The notes beneath the pieces were generated by a model. The model made no database searches and was not told the DNA's origin. It saw only the letters and a list, made by a program, of their open reading frames with translations. Below are positions 6,930-14,953 of a stretch of DNA of 64,000 bases, one piece after another. Source of the stretch: an uncultured bacterium. Its GTDB lineage: Bacteria > Planctomycetota > Phycisphaerae > Phycisphaerales > SM1A02. Within the stretch, counting starts at the first letter, position 1, and every line of letters begins with the position of its first letter. The stretch is taken from contig CAITDI010000051.1 in assembly GCA_903891095.1 (NCBI GenBank), positions 45,364 through 109,363 on the forward strand, written 5' to 3'. The position numbers and the translations under genes are program-made.

Positions 6930-9239
6930 ATGGCCGCCAACATGCTCTCGCCTTGCATCACGTTGCTGTGCTCGCTGCTGCTTTCGGCCTCGCCGAGCGC
7001 GCCGTCGCCACAACGCGTTGAGGGACTGCGGTCGTACGTACTGCAGCCGATCGCGGTGCCCGCGGGGCTGCCCGAGCGCACCAACATCGCACTCGCGATC
7101 GACGGACGGACCGAGACACTGCGCCTCTTTCGCACGTCGATGCGATCGCCGACGGCGAAGCTGCTGCTCGACAAGGGCTCGGGCAAACTCGAGGAAGCAC
7201 CGCTCCCGCCCGCGCACACCTATCGCGGAACGGTCGCGTCCAGCGGTGCGCGCGTGGCGGCGACGATCATCGACGGCAAGCTGTGGGCGATGATCGACGG
7301 TGCGGACGGCACCGTGTTCGTGCAGCCGGCGAGCGAGCTCCTCGCGGCGCGCGGCGTGACTGAGCACGTGGTGTATCGCCACTCCGACACGGTCCCCGCC
7401 GGCGACCACCATTGCGGCAACGACGAGATCAAGCTCGCGGAGCCCGACTGGATGCATGGAGTCCCGACCGACCCGCTGGCCGCGGGCGCTTCAGGCGTGC
7501 GACATGGCGGAGTCGCTGGCGGCGAAGGAGATGGAGGCGAGGGAGATGGCGGCGTCGCTGGCACGAGTCCGTTTGTCGCGGAGATCGCCTTCGACGCCGA
7601 CTACGAGTTCTTCGTGCAGAACGGCTCGCTACCGAGCAGCACCGTGCTGGACATCGAGACGGTCATGAACAACGTCTCGCTCGTGTACGACCGCGACGCG
7701 AACATCTCGTATGAATACACCACGTTCGTCGTGCGCACGACGGCGGCCGACCCGTACACGTCCACCGACATGAACACGCAGCTGTGCGAGTTCCGCACGC
7801 AGTGGAATGCCGCGCCGGAGAACCAGATCCAGCGTGACGTAGCGCAGCTCTTCACCGGCAAGTCGATGAACGGCAGCGTGATCGGGCTCGCGTGGCTCGG
7901 CGTCGTGTGCAACCAGTCGGGAACAGCGTGCACGACAGCGGGCAACCTGGCGTACTCGTGCGTCGAGAGCCGCTTTACCACCATCGCGGACTACCGCACC
8001 GGACTGTCGGCGCATGAGATCGGACACAACTGGCAGGCGCAGCACTGCGATGCGGGCAACCCGTGCAACATCATGTGCTCGGTGATCAACGGGTGCCAAG
8101 GCACGACAGGCGCGAACCTCAAGTTCTCGACGTCGGAACAGGCGCAGATCATCAACTATCGCAACACGGTGAGCTGCGACGCCGCGCTGCCGCCACCGAT
8201 CGCGCTGCCGTTCGTCGACGGGTTCGACGCGAGCATCGCGGTGAACACGAACAACTGGACCTATGTGAAGGGCGCGGTGGTCACGACCGCCGCGGTCGGC
8301 GAGCCGAGCCCGACGCGGTCGCTCAATCTCGATGCGCTTGGCGCGCTTGAGTATGGCGACGACGAGGTGCGATCGAACTTCATGCTGCTCGGCGGGCTGG
8401 CGACGGCCACGGCGAGCTACGCGACCGAGCACATCGGCGTCGAGGCGGGCAAGCAGCTCGTCGTCGAGTACCTCAATGCATCGCTCGAGTGGGCGCCGCT
8501 CAACACCATCACGTCCAACGGGATCAACCAGTCGGGCTTTCAGCAGTGGTCGCACACGCTGCCTGCGGACGCGCTGCACAACAAGTTCAGGCTGCGATTC
8601 CGCGCGGCCGTCGACGCGCAGGATGACGACTGGTACATCGACGACGTGCGCGTGGTCACCGTCGTGATCCCCGCCAACGACGAGTGCAGCGCCGCACCGA
8701 TCGTGGGCGAGGGCGCGCATGTGTTCGACTCGACCACCGCGACCGACAGCGCGACCGCGCTGCCTGCCAGTTGCGACGAGGGCGCGGGAACGGCGATGAA
8801 GCACGACCTCTGGTACCTCTATGTCCCGACCTGCTCGGGCAACGCCACGGCGTCGACTTGCGGAACTGCGGCGTTCGACACGCGCCTGTCGGCGTACCGA
8901 TTGACATGTCCGCCGACAGGCTCGCTGATCGCGTGCAGCGACAACGCGTCGGGCTGCACCGCGGGAACGTCGAGCATGACGTTTCCCGTAGCCGCCGGCG
9001 CCGGCGTCCTGATCCGCGTCGGCGGCGCGACGACGGGCGGCTTTGGCGTGCTCAACCTGAGCTGCGTCGCTGTCGTGCCGTGCGATGCCGACCTCAACAG
9101 CGATCATGTGGTGAACTCGACGGACCTCTCCGAAATCCTCAACGCGTGGGACACGCCCAACGCCGACATCAACGGCGACGGCAACACCGACTCGGCGGAT
9201 CTCGCCTTGTTGCTGAACGCGTGGGGCGCTTGCCCGTGA
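6930..9239 (+). CDS. Exported metzincin-like (M12B-type) metalloprotease with dockerin
   Basis: 769-aa predicted secreted zinc protease. Order of parts: signal peptide (MLSPCITLLCSLLLSASPS); a prodomain-like region resembling reprolysin propeptides (LRLFRTSM...YRGTVASSGARVAATI); a Gly/Glu/Asp-rich linker near residue 190; a catalytic domain; a region with paired cysteines; and a dockerin ending LLLNAWGACP. The zinc site is HEIGHNWQAQH (H362, E363, H366, H372), with a likely Met-turn in CNIMCS. The canonical metzincin Gly before the third His is Gln here. ATG 6930 avoids overlapping the upstream terminator; ATG 6942 is an equally plausible start. No terminator was seen after the gene. Confidence 0.8.
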   Translation: MAANMLSPCITLLCSLLLSASPSAPSPQRVEGLRSYVLQPIAVPAGLPERTNIALAIDGRTETLRLFRTSMRSPTAKLLLDKGSGKLEEAPLPPAHTYRGTVASSGARVAATIIDGKLWAMIDGADGTVFVQPASELLAARGVTEHVVYRHSDTVPAGDHHCGNDEIKLAEPDWMHGVPTDPLAAGASGVRHGGVAGGEGDGGEGDGGVAGTSPFVAEIAFDADYEFFVQNGSLPSSTVLDIETVMNNVSLVYDRDANISYEYTTFVVRTTAADPYTSTDMNTQLCEFRTQWNAAPENQIQRDVAQLFTGKSMNGSVIGLAWLGVVCNQSGTACTTAGNLAYSCVESRFTTIADYRTGLSAHEIGHNWQAQHCDAGNPCNIMCSVINGCQGTTGANLKFSTSEQAQIINYRNTVSCDAALPPPIALPFVDGFDASIAVNTNNWTYVKGAVVTTAAVGEPSPTRSLNLDALGALEYGDDEVRSNFMLLGGLATATASYATEHIGVEAGKQLVVEYLNASLEWAPLNTITSNGINQSGFQQWSHTLPADALHNKFRLRFRAAVDAQDDDWYIDDVRVVTVVIPANDECSAAPIVGEGAHVFDSTTATDSATALPASCDEGAGTAMKHDLWYLYVPTCSGNATASTCGTAAFDTRLSAYRLTCPPTGSLIACSDNASGCTAGTSSMTFPVAAGAGVLIRVGGATTGGFGVLNLSCVAVVPCDADLNSDHVVNSTDLSEILNAWDTPNADINGDGNTDSADLALLLNAWGACP

Positions 9240-9307
9240 GCGGGCGCAGCGGCAATTCTCGCTGGCGTGCACGCACGCGGGGCGCGTGCGAGATATAAAC
9301 CTTCGCG

Positions 9308-10108
9308 ATGGAGATCGACCCCGCGGACCCACCGCCGTTTCCCGTTCGACCTGCGAAGAGCAGGCTCGCGATGGCGTCGGCGGCGATGGGGCTTGCCGCA
9401 CTGCCGCTCGTGTGCTGCGGCGCGGGGCTGTCGGGCGCGCTTGCCGTGCTGCTCGGCATGATGGCGCTCGAACGGATCCGCGCGTCGGGCGGAACACTGC
9501 GCGGCCGCGGATGGGCGTGGACGGGCATCGGCTCGGGCACCGTGACCGTGGCGCTTTCCATCGCTTGGATCTCCGCGGTCTCGCACCTGTGGGACACGTG
9601 GCTCCTGCAGCTCGACCGCGGCGTGCGCACGACGCTTGCCGCGACGGACGCAACCAGCGGCCAGACCGCGCTTTCGCTGTGGGGGCCGTCGCCGGGTGTC
9701 GTCGTCTCGGCCGGCGATGTGCTCGCCTACGCCAACGACATCCGCGCGCGCTACGGCGAGTTCGAGTCGGTCAGCCTGCTCTCGCGCGACATCTCGCCGA
9801 GCCTGACGGGCGAACACATGCTGAGCTTCGTCGTGAACTTTGACTTTGCGAACGGACGGCGTTCGGGCGTGGTCAACGCGCGCCTGAGGCAGACGCCGCT
9901 GACGACGGAGGAGCCACAGCTGACGTCGATGGCTTCGTGGGCGCCGTCGCTTGAGATCGCGTCGATCCTGATCAACGAACCTGACGTGGAGCGCGGGATG
10001 ATCGTGTTCCCGAAGGCGACGCCCAAAACTACGCCAGCGGCAACGCCGGCGACAACGCCGGCGACCGCCGAAACGCCGATGAACAGCGCGGAGACGCAAC
10101 AGCCATGA
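9308..10108 (+). CDS. DUF4190-like membrane protein
   Basis: 266-aa protein with two hydrophobic segments near the N-terminus (about 20-50 and 70-95). Their arrangement ([31 protein letters not shown]...[13 protein letters not shown]) is typical of DUF4190 proteins. A soluble C-terminal domain of unknown function follows. It ends in a low-complexity Thr/Pro/Ala tail encoded by short direct repeats (10017-10077). The last four bases (ATGA, 10105-10108) overlap the start of murD, so the two are probably translationally coupled. No catalytic motif seen. Confidence 0.65.
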   Translation: MEIDPADPPPFPVRPAKSRLAMASAAMGLAALPLVCCGAGLSGALAVLLGMMALERIRASGGTLRGRGWAWTGIGSGTVTVALSIAWISAVSHLWDTWLLQLDRGVRTTLAATDATSGQTALSLWGPSPGVVVSAGDVLAYANDIRARYGEFESVSLLSRDISPSLTGEHMLSFVVNFDFANGRRSGVVNARLRQTPLTTEEPQLTSMASWAPSLEIASILINEPDVERGMIVFPKATPKTTPAATPATTPATAETPMNSAETQQP

Positions 10109-11505
10109 CGACCGAAGCAACGATGTTCGCAGGCGCCCTACCCGACCTCCGCGGTCGCCGCGTGACGGTGATGGGCCTCGGCCAGTTCGGTGGCGGCGTC
10201 GGCGTGACCAAGTACCTCGTGTCGCGCGGCGCGCGCGTGACGCTCACCGACATCGAGCCAACGAAGAAGCTCGAGAAGCCGCTCGCGGAGCTCGTGTGCG
10301 AGATCGTCGACGGACAGGTGCAGTGCGTGCTCGGCGGGCATCGCCTGAGCGACTTCACCGACACGGACTTTGTCGTCGCCAATCCCGCGGTGCCGAAGCC
10401 GTGGGACAACAGGTTTCTCCAGGCCGCGCGCGATGCGGGCGTGCCGTTGCTGACGGAGATCGGGCTCACGATCGCGGAGCTGACCGCGCGCGGCGTGACC
10501 AACTTCGTGGGCGTGACGGGCAGCGCGGGCAAGAGCACGACGAGCGCGATGCTTCGTGCGGCGCTCGATGACTCCGACACGGGCGGCCGCCGCGCGCACC
10601 TTGGCGGCAACATCGGCGGCTCGCTGCTGAACTGCCTGGATGAGGTCAAGCGTGATGATTTCGTCGTGCTCGAGCTCTCGAGCGCGATGCTGTATTGGCT
10701 CGGCGAGACGCTGCGCTGGTCGCCGCGGGTCGCGGTGCTGACGAACCTGCTTGCGAACCACATCGACTGGCATGGTTCGTTCGAGCACTACGCGCACTCG
10801 AAGTCGCTGCTCCGCGCGTTCGCGCCCGCGGATGCGCGATTCGTGACGGCGTTCGACGGCAGCCCTGCTGCGGAGCGCGCGATCGCGCTCGGCGCGCAGA
10901 ACTGGTGGCGCAACCCGACCGCGCCAGCGTGCGCGCTGCCCGCGGTCGAGGAGATGACGACGCCGATCCCCGGCCGGCACAACAAGGCCAACGCTCGGCT
11001 CGCGCTTGAGGCGGCGGCTGCGGCGCACGCGGCCGCGGGGCTTGATCCCGCGAGGTCGCTCGCTGCGATGCGGGCGCGGATCGAGCGCTTTCCCGGGCTG
11101 CCGCATCGGCTGGCGTTTGTGCTTGAGGACGGCAACGGCGTGCGCTTCTACAACGACTCGAAGTCGACGACGCCTGAGGCGACGCTGCTGGCGATCGAGA
11201 GCTTCGAGGATCCCACGCGGATCCATCTCATCGCGGGCGGTTACGACAAGAAGGCGGATCTGACGCCGGTGAAGGCGCTCGCCGACACGCTCGCGGGCTT
11301 GTACGCGATTGGCGTAACGGAGCCGAAGCTCGTCGGCGGCGCACGGAGCGTCGGGTGCGGCGACCTCGCATCGGCGATGCGCGCGATTCGCGAGAAGGCG
11401 CGGCCTGGCGATGTCGTGCTGCTGTCGCCGGCGTGCGCGAGCTGGGACCAGTTCACCAACTACGAGCAACGCGGCGAGCTGTTTGCGAAGCTTGCGCGGG
11501 TTTGA
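10105..11505 (+). CDS. murD: MurD, UDP-N-acetylmuramoyl-L-alanine--D-glutamate ligase
   Basis: Cytoplasmic ATP-dependent ligase that adds D-glutamate to UDP-MurNAc-L-Ala in peptidoglycan synthesis. Mur-ligase motifs in order: N-terminal nucleotide-binding [12 protein letters not shown] loop VTGSAGKST with K143 (GTNGKST in most MurD); [65 protein letters not shown]. The last block is diagnostic for MurD over MurC/E/F. 466 aa is normal. It lies outside any dcw cluster in this window. It overlaps the upstream DUF4190-like gene by 4 nt. Repeats of the 38-bp type follow it. Confidence 0.94.
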   Translation: MTTEATMFAGALPDLRGRRVTVMGLGQFGGGVGVTKYLVSRGARVTLTDIEPTKKLEKPLAELVCEIVDGQVQCVLGGHRLSDFTDTDFVVANPAVPKPWDNRFLQAARDAGVPLLTEIGLTIAELTARGVTNFVGVTGSAGKSTTSAMLRAALDDSDTGGRRAHLGGNIGGSLLNCLDEVKRDDFVVLELSSAMLYWLGETLRWSPRVAVLTNLLANHIDWHGSFEHYAHSKSLLRAFAPADARFVTAFDGSPAAERAIALGAQNWWRNPTAPACALPAVEEMTTPIPGRHNKANARLALEAAAAAHAAAGLDPARSLAAMRARIERFPGLPHRLAFVLEDGNGVRFYNDSKSTTPEATLLAIESFEDPTRIHLIAGGYDKKADLTPVKALADTLAGLYAIGVTEPKLVGGARSVGCGDLASAMRAIREKARPGDVVLLSPACASWDQFTNYEQRGELFAKLARV

Positions 11506-11563
11506 TGGCGGTGGGTGAGGCGAAGGACGCGGCGTTCCGGATCACCAGCCGTCGGGGCCGAAG

Positions 11564-11601
11564 ACTGAGGGTGGGTGTGAGGAGGCTCGAAGGCCGAGTC
11601 G
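11564..11601. repeat. 38-bp dispersed repeat, copy 1
   Basis: Starts ACTGAGGGTGGGTGTGAGGA and ends in a short hairpin, GGCTCG (11584-11589) with CGAGTC (11595-11600). A near-identical copy lies at 11680-11717. On the opposite strand it would read SLLTPTLS, which resembles sequences often mis-called as protein in bacterial intergenic repeats. Confidence 0.75.
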
Positions 11602-11679
11602 ACTTGGTTGTCGAGAGTCCGTACCCCCACCCGTTCAGGTGGTCGAGGACCGTTGCCACATCAACCGACAGGGCTGAGG

Positions 11680-11717
11680 ACTGAGGGTGGGCGTGAGGAG
11701 ACTCGAAGGTCGAGTCG
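11680..11717. repeat. 38-bp dispersed repeat, copy 2
   Basis: Same orientation as copy 1 with three differences. The terminal hairpin is a perfect 7-bp stem, GACTCGA (11700-11706) with TCGAGTC (11710-11716), loop AGG. Two of the three differences between copies fall inside the hairpin and keep it pairable (G-T to A-T, and an adjacent change), as expected for a structured element. Confidence 0.75.
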
Positions 11718-11735
11718 GAACCTCGCGCTTTCGGC

Positions 11736-12227
11736 TTACTCGTAGAACTTCGTGCGCTTCGGGAGCTCGCCGCCTTGCGGCGTCCACCACGCGGGGTGCT
11801 GCGCGCCGGTGTCGACGCGATCCTCGTAGCTCGCGGGCGCTTCGCGCCATTCGGGCGACGCGCGCACGGTGTAGTCGATGCGGCGGCAACCGACCGGCGG
11901 AACGGTGAGCATGTTGGTCAGGCGACCGGTGCTCGTGCCGTTGTCCCAGATCGAGTAGACCATGCGGTCCGGGCGCTCGACCGGGTCGTCGCCCTCGCCT
12001 TCGAGGAAGTTCATCGTGAGCTGCTTGCCCGCGGGGATCTCGAGCTTGAAGAACGGCTGCTCGGTGCGGGTATCGATTAGGGTGATCGTGACCGGCTTCA
12101 TCTCGGTCGACTCATAGGTGTAGCCGTTGCCCGTGTAGGGCGACCAGGCGCCGCGGGGGCCGTAGCAGCCGGCGAGGGCGATGGTCGAGGCGACGATGAG
12201 CGAGAGCGAAGAGATGGTGCGCTTCAT
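11736..12227 (-). CDS. Hypothetical lipoprotein
   Basis: 163-aa protein with a clear lipoprotein signal: MKRTISSLSLIVASTIALAGC, lipobox LAGC. The mature part is short and beta-rich by eye (KPVTITLIDTRTEQPFFKLEIPAGKQLTMNFL...), with a C-terminus rich in Trp/Pro (HPAWWTPQGGELPKRTKFYE). It resembles small planctomycete lipoproteins without assigned function. Start ATG at 12227 is chosen because it begins the signal peptide; no good Shine-Dalgarno precedes it. It is divergent from ispF and alone on this strand. Confidence 0.72.
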   Translation of the reverse strand: MKRTISSLSLIVASTIALAGCYGPRGAWSPYTGNGYTYESTEMKPVTITLIDTRTEQPFFKLEIPAGKQLTMNFLEGEGDDPVERPDRMVYSIWDNGTSTGRLTNMLTVPPVGCRRIDYTVRASPEWREAPASYEDRVDTGAQHPAWWTPQGGELPKRTKFYE

Positions 12228-12344
12228 GATGGGAGTTCTTTCGTGCGCTCCGTTTAGGGAGGTGGGGTGGTATCGGCCGAGTTGGGGGCAGGCCTTCGGG
12301 ATTTCGTAGGCAGCGGACCCGTGTTTTGGCGACAATGTTCGACC

Positions 12345-12860
12345 ATGCCTGCCCCTCAGACCGCCGCCATGCGCATCGGACACGGCTACGACCTGCATCG
12401 ACTTGAGCCTTTGGCTCCCGCGGGTCGAGGTCGGCCATTCATCCTCGGCGGCGTGCGATTCGACCATCCGGTCGGGCCAGTCGGGCACTCGGATGGCGAT
12501 GCGGTCTACCACGCGGTGGTCGATGCGCTCCTCGGGGCGGTCGGGCTGCCGGATATCGGACAGGCGTTTCCCGACACCGACCCAAAGTGGGACGGGCAGG
12601 ACTCGGCACACTTTGTAGTGGCTGCCCGCGAGGCGATCGCGCGCGCGGGCTACGCCGTGGTCAACATCGATGTGACCGTGATCTGCGAGCGGCCCAAGCT
12701 GGCGGAGCGCAAGGGCGAGATGATCGCCAACATCGCGCGGCTGCTCGGGATCGATGCCGCGACGGTCAACCTCAAGGGAAAGACCCATGAGAAGGTCGAC
12801 GCGGTCGGCGAAGGCCGCGCGGTCGAGGTGCATGTCGTGGCGCTGCTGGCGGGTGCCTGA
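12345..12860 (+). CDS. ispF: IspF, 2-C-methyl-D-erythritol 2,4-cyclodiphosphate synthase
   Basis: MEP-pathway enzyme that cyclises CDP-ME-2-phosphate to MEcPP for isoprenoid synthesis. The metal-binding motif is RIGHGYDLHRL (D16, H18 from ATG 12345) and a further ligand lies in GHSDGDAVYHAVVDALLGAVG (H48). The family signature DIGQAFPDTDPKW and the C-terminal hexapeptide region are present. 171 aa is slightly over the family's ~160. ATG 12369 (MRIGHGYD) is the alternative start and matches the usual N-terminus better; ATG 12345 adds eight residues. A set of 11-bp tandem repeats follows the stop codon immediately. Confidence 0.93.
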   Translation: MPAPQTAAMRIGHGYDLHRLEPLAPAGRGRPFILGGVRFDHPVGPVGHSDGDAVYHAVVDALLGAVGLPDIGQAFPDTDPKWDGQDSAHFVVAAREAIARAGYAVVNIDVTVICERPKLAERKGEMIANIARLLGIDAATVNLKGKTHEKVDAVGEGRAVEVHVVALLAGA

Positions 12861-12915
12861 CACGTGCCTGTCACGTACCCGGCACGTACCCGTCACGTGC
12901 CCGACACGGGCGCGG
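12861..12915. repeat. 11-bp tandem repeat, five units
   Basis: Five consecutive 11-bp units between ispF and the next gene: CACGTGCCTGT, CACGTACCCGG, CACGTACCCGT, CACGTGCCCGA and a decayed CACGGGCGCGG. The first unit begins directly after the ispF stop codon. The period equals roughly one DNA turn, which puts CACGTR on one face of the helix. Confidence 0.85.
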
Positions 12916-12979
12916 GATTTCGCGCGTCTCCTGTTACGCTCTTCCTCCCCCGCCACTTGGCCGGGCTTGGAGCAAAAGC

Positions 12980-14110
12980 ATGCGCGCAATCGTGACCGGA
13001 CAGATCGGCGTCGACAAGAAGCCCTACCTCAAGGCGGTCAAGGACGCCGGCGAGCTCCGTGGCGAGCCGATCGAGCTGTTCAACCTTGGCGACCTGATGT
13101 ACGCGGAGGCGCCCGATGTGCGCCCCGGACGCATCCTCGACCTGCCGATCTCGCGCCTGGCCACGCTGCGCCGCGCGGCGTTCAAGGACGTGATCTCGTC
13201 GACGCTGCCCGCGAAGGAGCACCGCAACGCGATCGTCAACACGCACGCGACCTTCCGCTGGCGGCACGGGCTGTTCTCGGCGTTCGACTTCGACCAGATC
13301 GCCAAGTTCGAGCCGAACATGTTCATCTGCCTCGTCGACAACGTCGAGGTCGTGCACCAGCGGCTGCACGCGGAGCATGAGATCGACGCGACGCTCAAGG
13401 ACTGCATGGTGTGGCGCGAGGAGGAGATCCTCGCGACCGAGCTGCTCGCGCAGGCGATGGGCTGCCAGAACAACTTCTACATCCTGTCGCGCGGGCGCAT
13501 GCAGGACACCGTCGAGACGGCGACGCGGCTGATCACGCGGCCGGAGATGCGCAAGGTGTATCCGAGCTTCCCGATGAGCCATGTCGTCGACATGCCCGAT
13601 GTGCTCGCGGAGATCGATCATTTCCGCGCGGAGCTCGCGAAGCACTTCATCACCTTCGATCCGGGCGATGTGGACGAGAAGCTGCTGCTCGACCGCGCGC
13701 TCGCGGCGGCGCGCGACGGCAAGGACTTCATCGAGACGGCGGCGCACTCGTTCGGCGGGCGCGCGGGTCGCAACATCCGCGTCAAGGTGCGCGAGGTGCT
13801 CGACATCGCGGGCGACATCGACGGGCAGATCTACATGCGCGACTTCAAGCTGGTCGACCAGAGCGACATGATCGTGTCGCTCGTGCCCGAGCTGCCCAAC
13901 GGCACGCCGGGCCTGTCGAGCGGCGTCGAGCGCGAACTGCACCACGCGTGGGAGCACACGAAAGAGGTGTACGTCGTGTGGAAGCCGCGCAAGGCGCCGA
14001 GCCCGTTCATCACCGAGACGGCGACGAAGATCTTCCGCTCGGTCGACGAGGCGCTGGCGTACTTCGAGTCGAAGGGCATGTTCCACCCGGGCGATCTCTT
14101 CGGCCGCTGA
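12980..14110 (+). CDS. P-loop-like nucleotide-binding protein with deoxyribosyltransferase-like C-terminus
   Basis: 376-aa cytoplasmic protein of uncertain function. The N-terminus IVTGQIGVDKKPYL looks like an adenylate-kinase-type P-loop (GxxGxxK) but has KK where S/T is expected after Lys. The middle is helical and charged, with MGCQNNFYILSRGRMQDTVETATRL. The last ~130 residues (MYMRDFKLVDQSDMIVSLVPELPNGTPGLSSGVERELHHAW...VYVVWKP...SPF) resemble nucleoside 2-deoxyribosyltransferase-like folds. Similar proteins are annotated only as AAA-family ATPase or adenylate kinase-like; the call is tentative. It precedes truA by 24 bp and may be co-transcribed with it. Confidence 0.55.
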   Translation: MRAIVTGQIGVDKKPYLKAVKDAGELRGEPIELFNLGDLMYAEAPDVRPGRILDLPISRLATLRRAAFKDVISSTLPAKEHRNAIVNTHATFRWRHGLFSAFDFDQIAKFEPNMFICLVDNVEVVHQRLHAEHEIDATLKDCMVWREEEILATELLAQAMGCQNNFYILSRGRMQDTVETATRLITRPEMRKVYPSFPMSHVVDMPDVLAEIDHFRAELAKHFITFDPGDVDEKLLLDRALAAARDGKDFIETAAHSFGGRAGRNIRVKVREVLDIAGDIDGQIYMRDFKLVDQSDMIVSLVPELPNGTPGLSSGVERELHHAWEHTKEVYVVWKPRKAPSPFITETATKIFRSVDEALAYFESKGMFHPGDLFGR

Positions 14111-14134
14111 ACGCGCGCCGCGCGCGAATCCACC

Positions 14135-14953
14135 ATGCCGCGCTACAAGCTGACCATCGCCTACGACGGGACCGACTTCCACGGCTGGCAGCGGCAGGAA
14201 CCGGCGGATGCGCCGCCGCTGCGCACGGTGCAAGGCGTGCTGCAGGAGGCGGTCTGCGAGCTGCTGCGGCAGAAGGTCGATGTCGTGGGCGCGAGCCGCA
14301 CGGATTCGGGCGTGCATGCGGTCGGGCAGGTCGCGGCGTTTACCGCGGATGTGCGCATTCCACTTGAGCGGCTGGCGCTCGCGATCAACGGCCGCTTGCC
14401 GCGCGATGTGCAGGTGCGGCGCGCGGAGCTTGCCGACGATGCGTTCAATCCGATCGGCGGCGCCAAGAGCAAGTGCTACCGCTACACGATCGAGCACACG
14501 AGCCATCCGCACCATCCGCCGCCGCTGTTCGACCGGAACCTGGTGTTCGCGACGCCGTACGCCGCCGATCCCGCGCTGATGCAGGAAGCGGCGGCGAAGC
14601 TGATCGGCACCTACGACTGCGTGTGCTTTGCGCAGATCAATCATGGGCGCACGACGACGGTGCGCACGATCTACGACTGCACGGTGCGGCGCGTGACGCC
14701 GACGCGCGTCGACATCGAGATCGCGGGCAGCGGGTTTCTCTACAACATGGTGCGGATCGTGGCGGGAACGCTGCTTGAGGTCGGGCGCGGACGGATCGCG
14801 CCGGCGGACATTCCGCGGATCATCGCGTCGCGCGACCGCACGCAGGCGGGGCCGACGCTTCCGCCGCAGGGACTTTGCCTGCGTTGGATCTGGTACGGAA
14901 CCGGCCGCGCGCCGGCCGCGGACAGTGACGCATGCGATGGAGAGCAGGCGTGA
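14135..14953 (+). CDS. truA: TruA, tRNA pseudouridine(38-40) synthase
   Basis: Converts uridines 38-40 of the tRNA anticodon arm to pseudouridine. The catalytic motif GASRTDSGVHAVGQVAAF contains the essential Asp (D57). Other family motifs: IAYDGTDFHGWQRQ at the N-terminus, KCYRYTI, FLYNMVRIVAGTLLEVGRG and AGPTLPPQGLCL near the end. 272 aa is normal. The stop codon lies 22 nt inside the next reading frame, so expression of the two is probably coupled. Confidence 0.94.
   Translation: MPRYKLTIAYDGTDFHGWQRQEPADAPPLRTVQGVLQEAVCELLRQKVDVVGASRTDSGVHAVGQVAAFTADVRIPLERLALAINGRLPRDVQVRRAELADDAFNPIGGAKSKCYRYTIEHTSHPHHPPPLFDRNLVFATPYAADPALMQEAAAKLIGTYDCVCFAQINHGRTTTVRTIYDCTVRRVTPTRVDIEIAGSGFLYNMVRIVAGTLLEVGRGRIAPADIPRIIASRDRTQAGPTLPPQGLCLRWIWYGTGRAPAADSDACDGEQA

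Noticed and set aside
3085..7457. Long minus-strand frames through the secreted-protein island
   Set aside because: They mirror paralogues 2 and 3 and the dockerin and protease genes, which have signal peptides, ribosome sites and terminators on the plus strand. The minus frames are Arg/Val/Glu-rich without domains.
12861..12915. CRISPR array at the 11-bp and 13-bp repeats
   Set aside because: Units are back-to-back with no unique spacers, far shorter than CRISPR repeats, and no cas genes are present. Same reasoning for 43456, 45081 and 47674.
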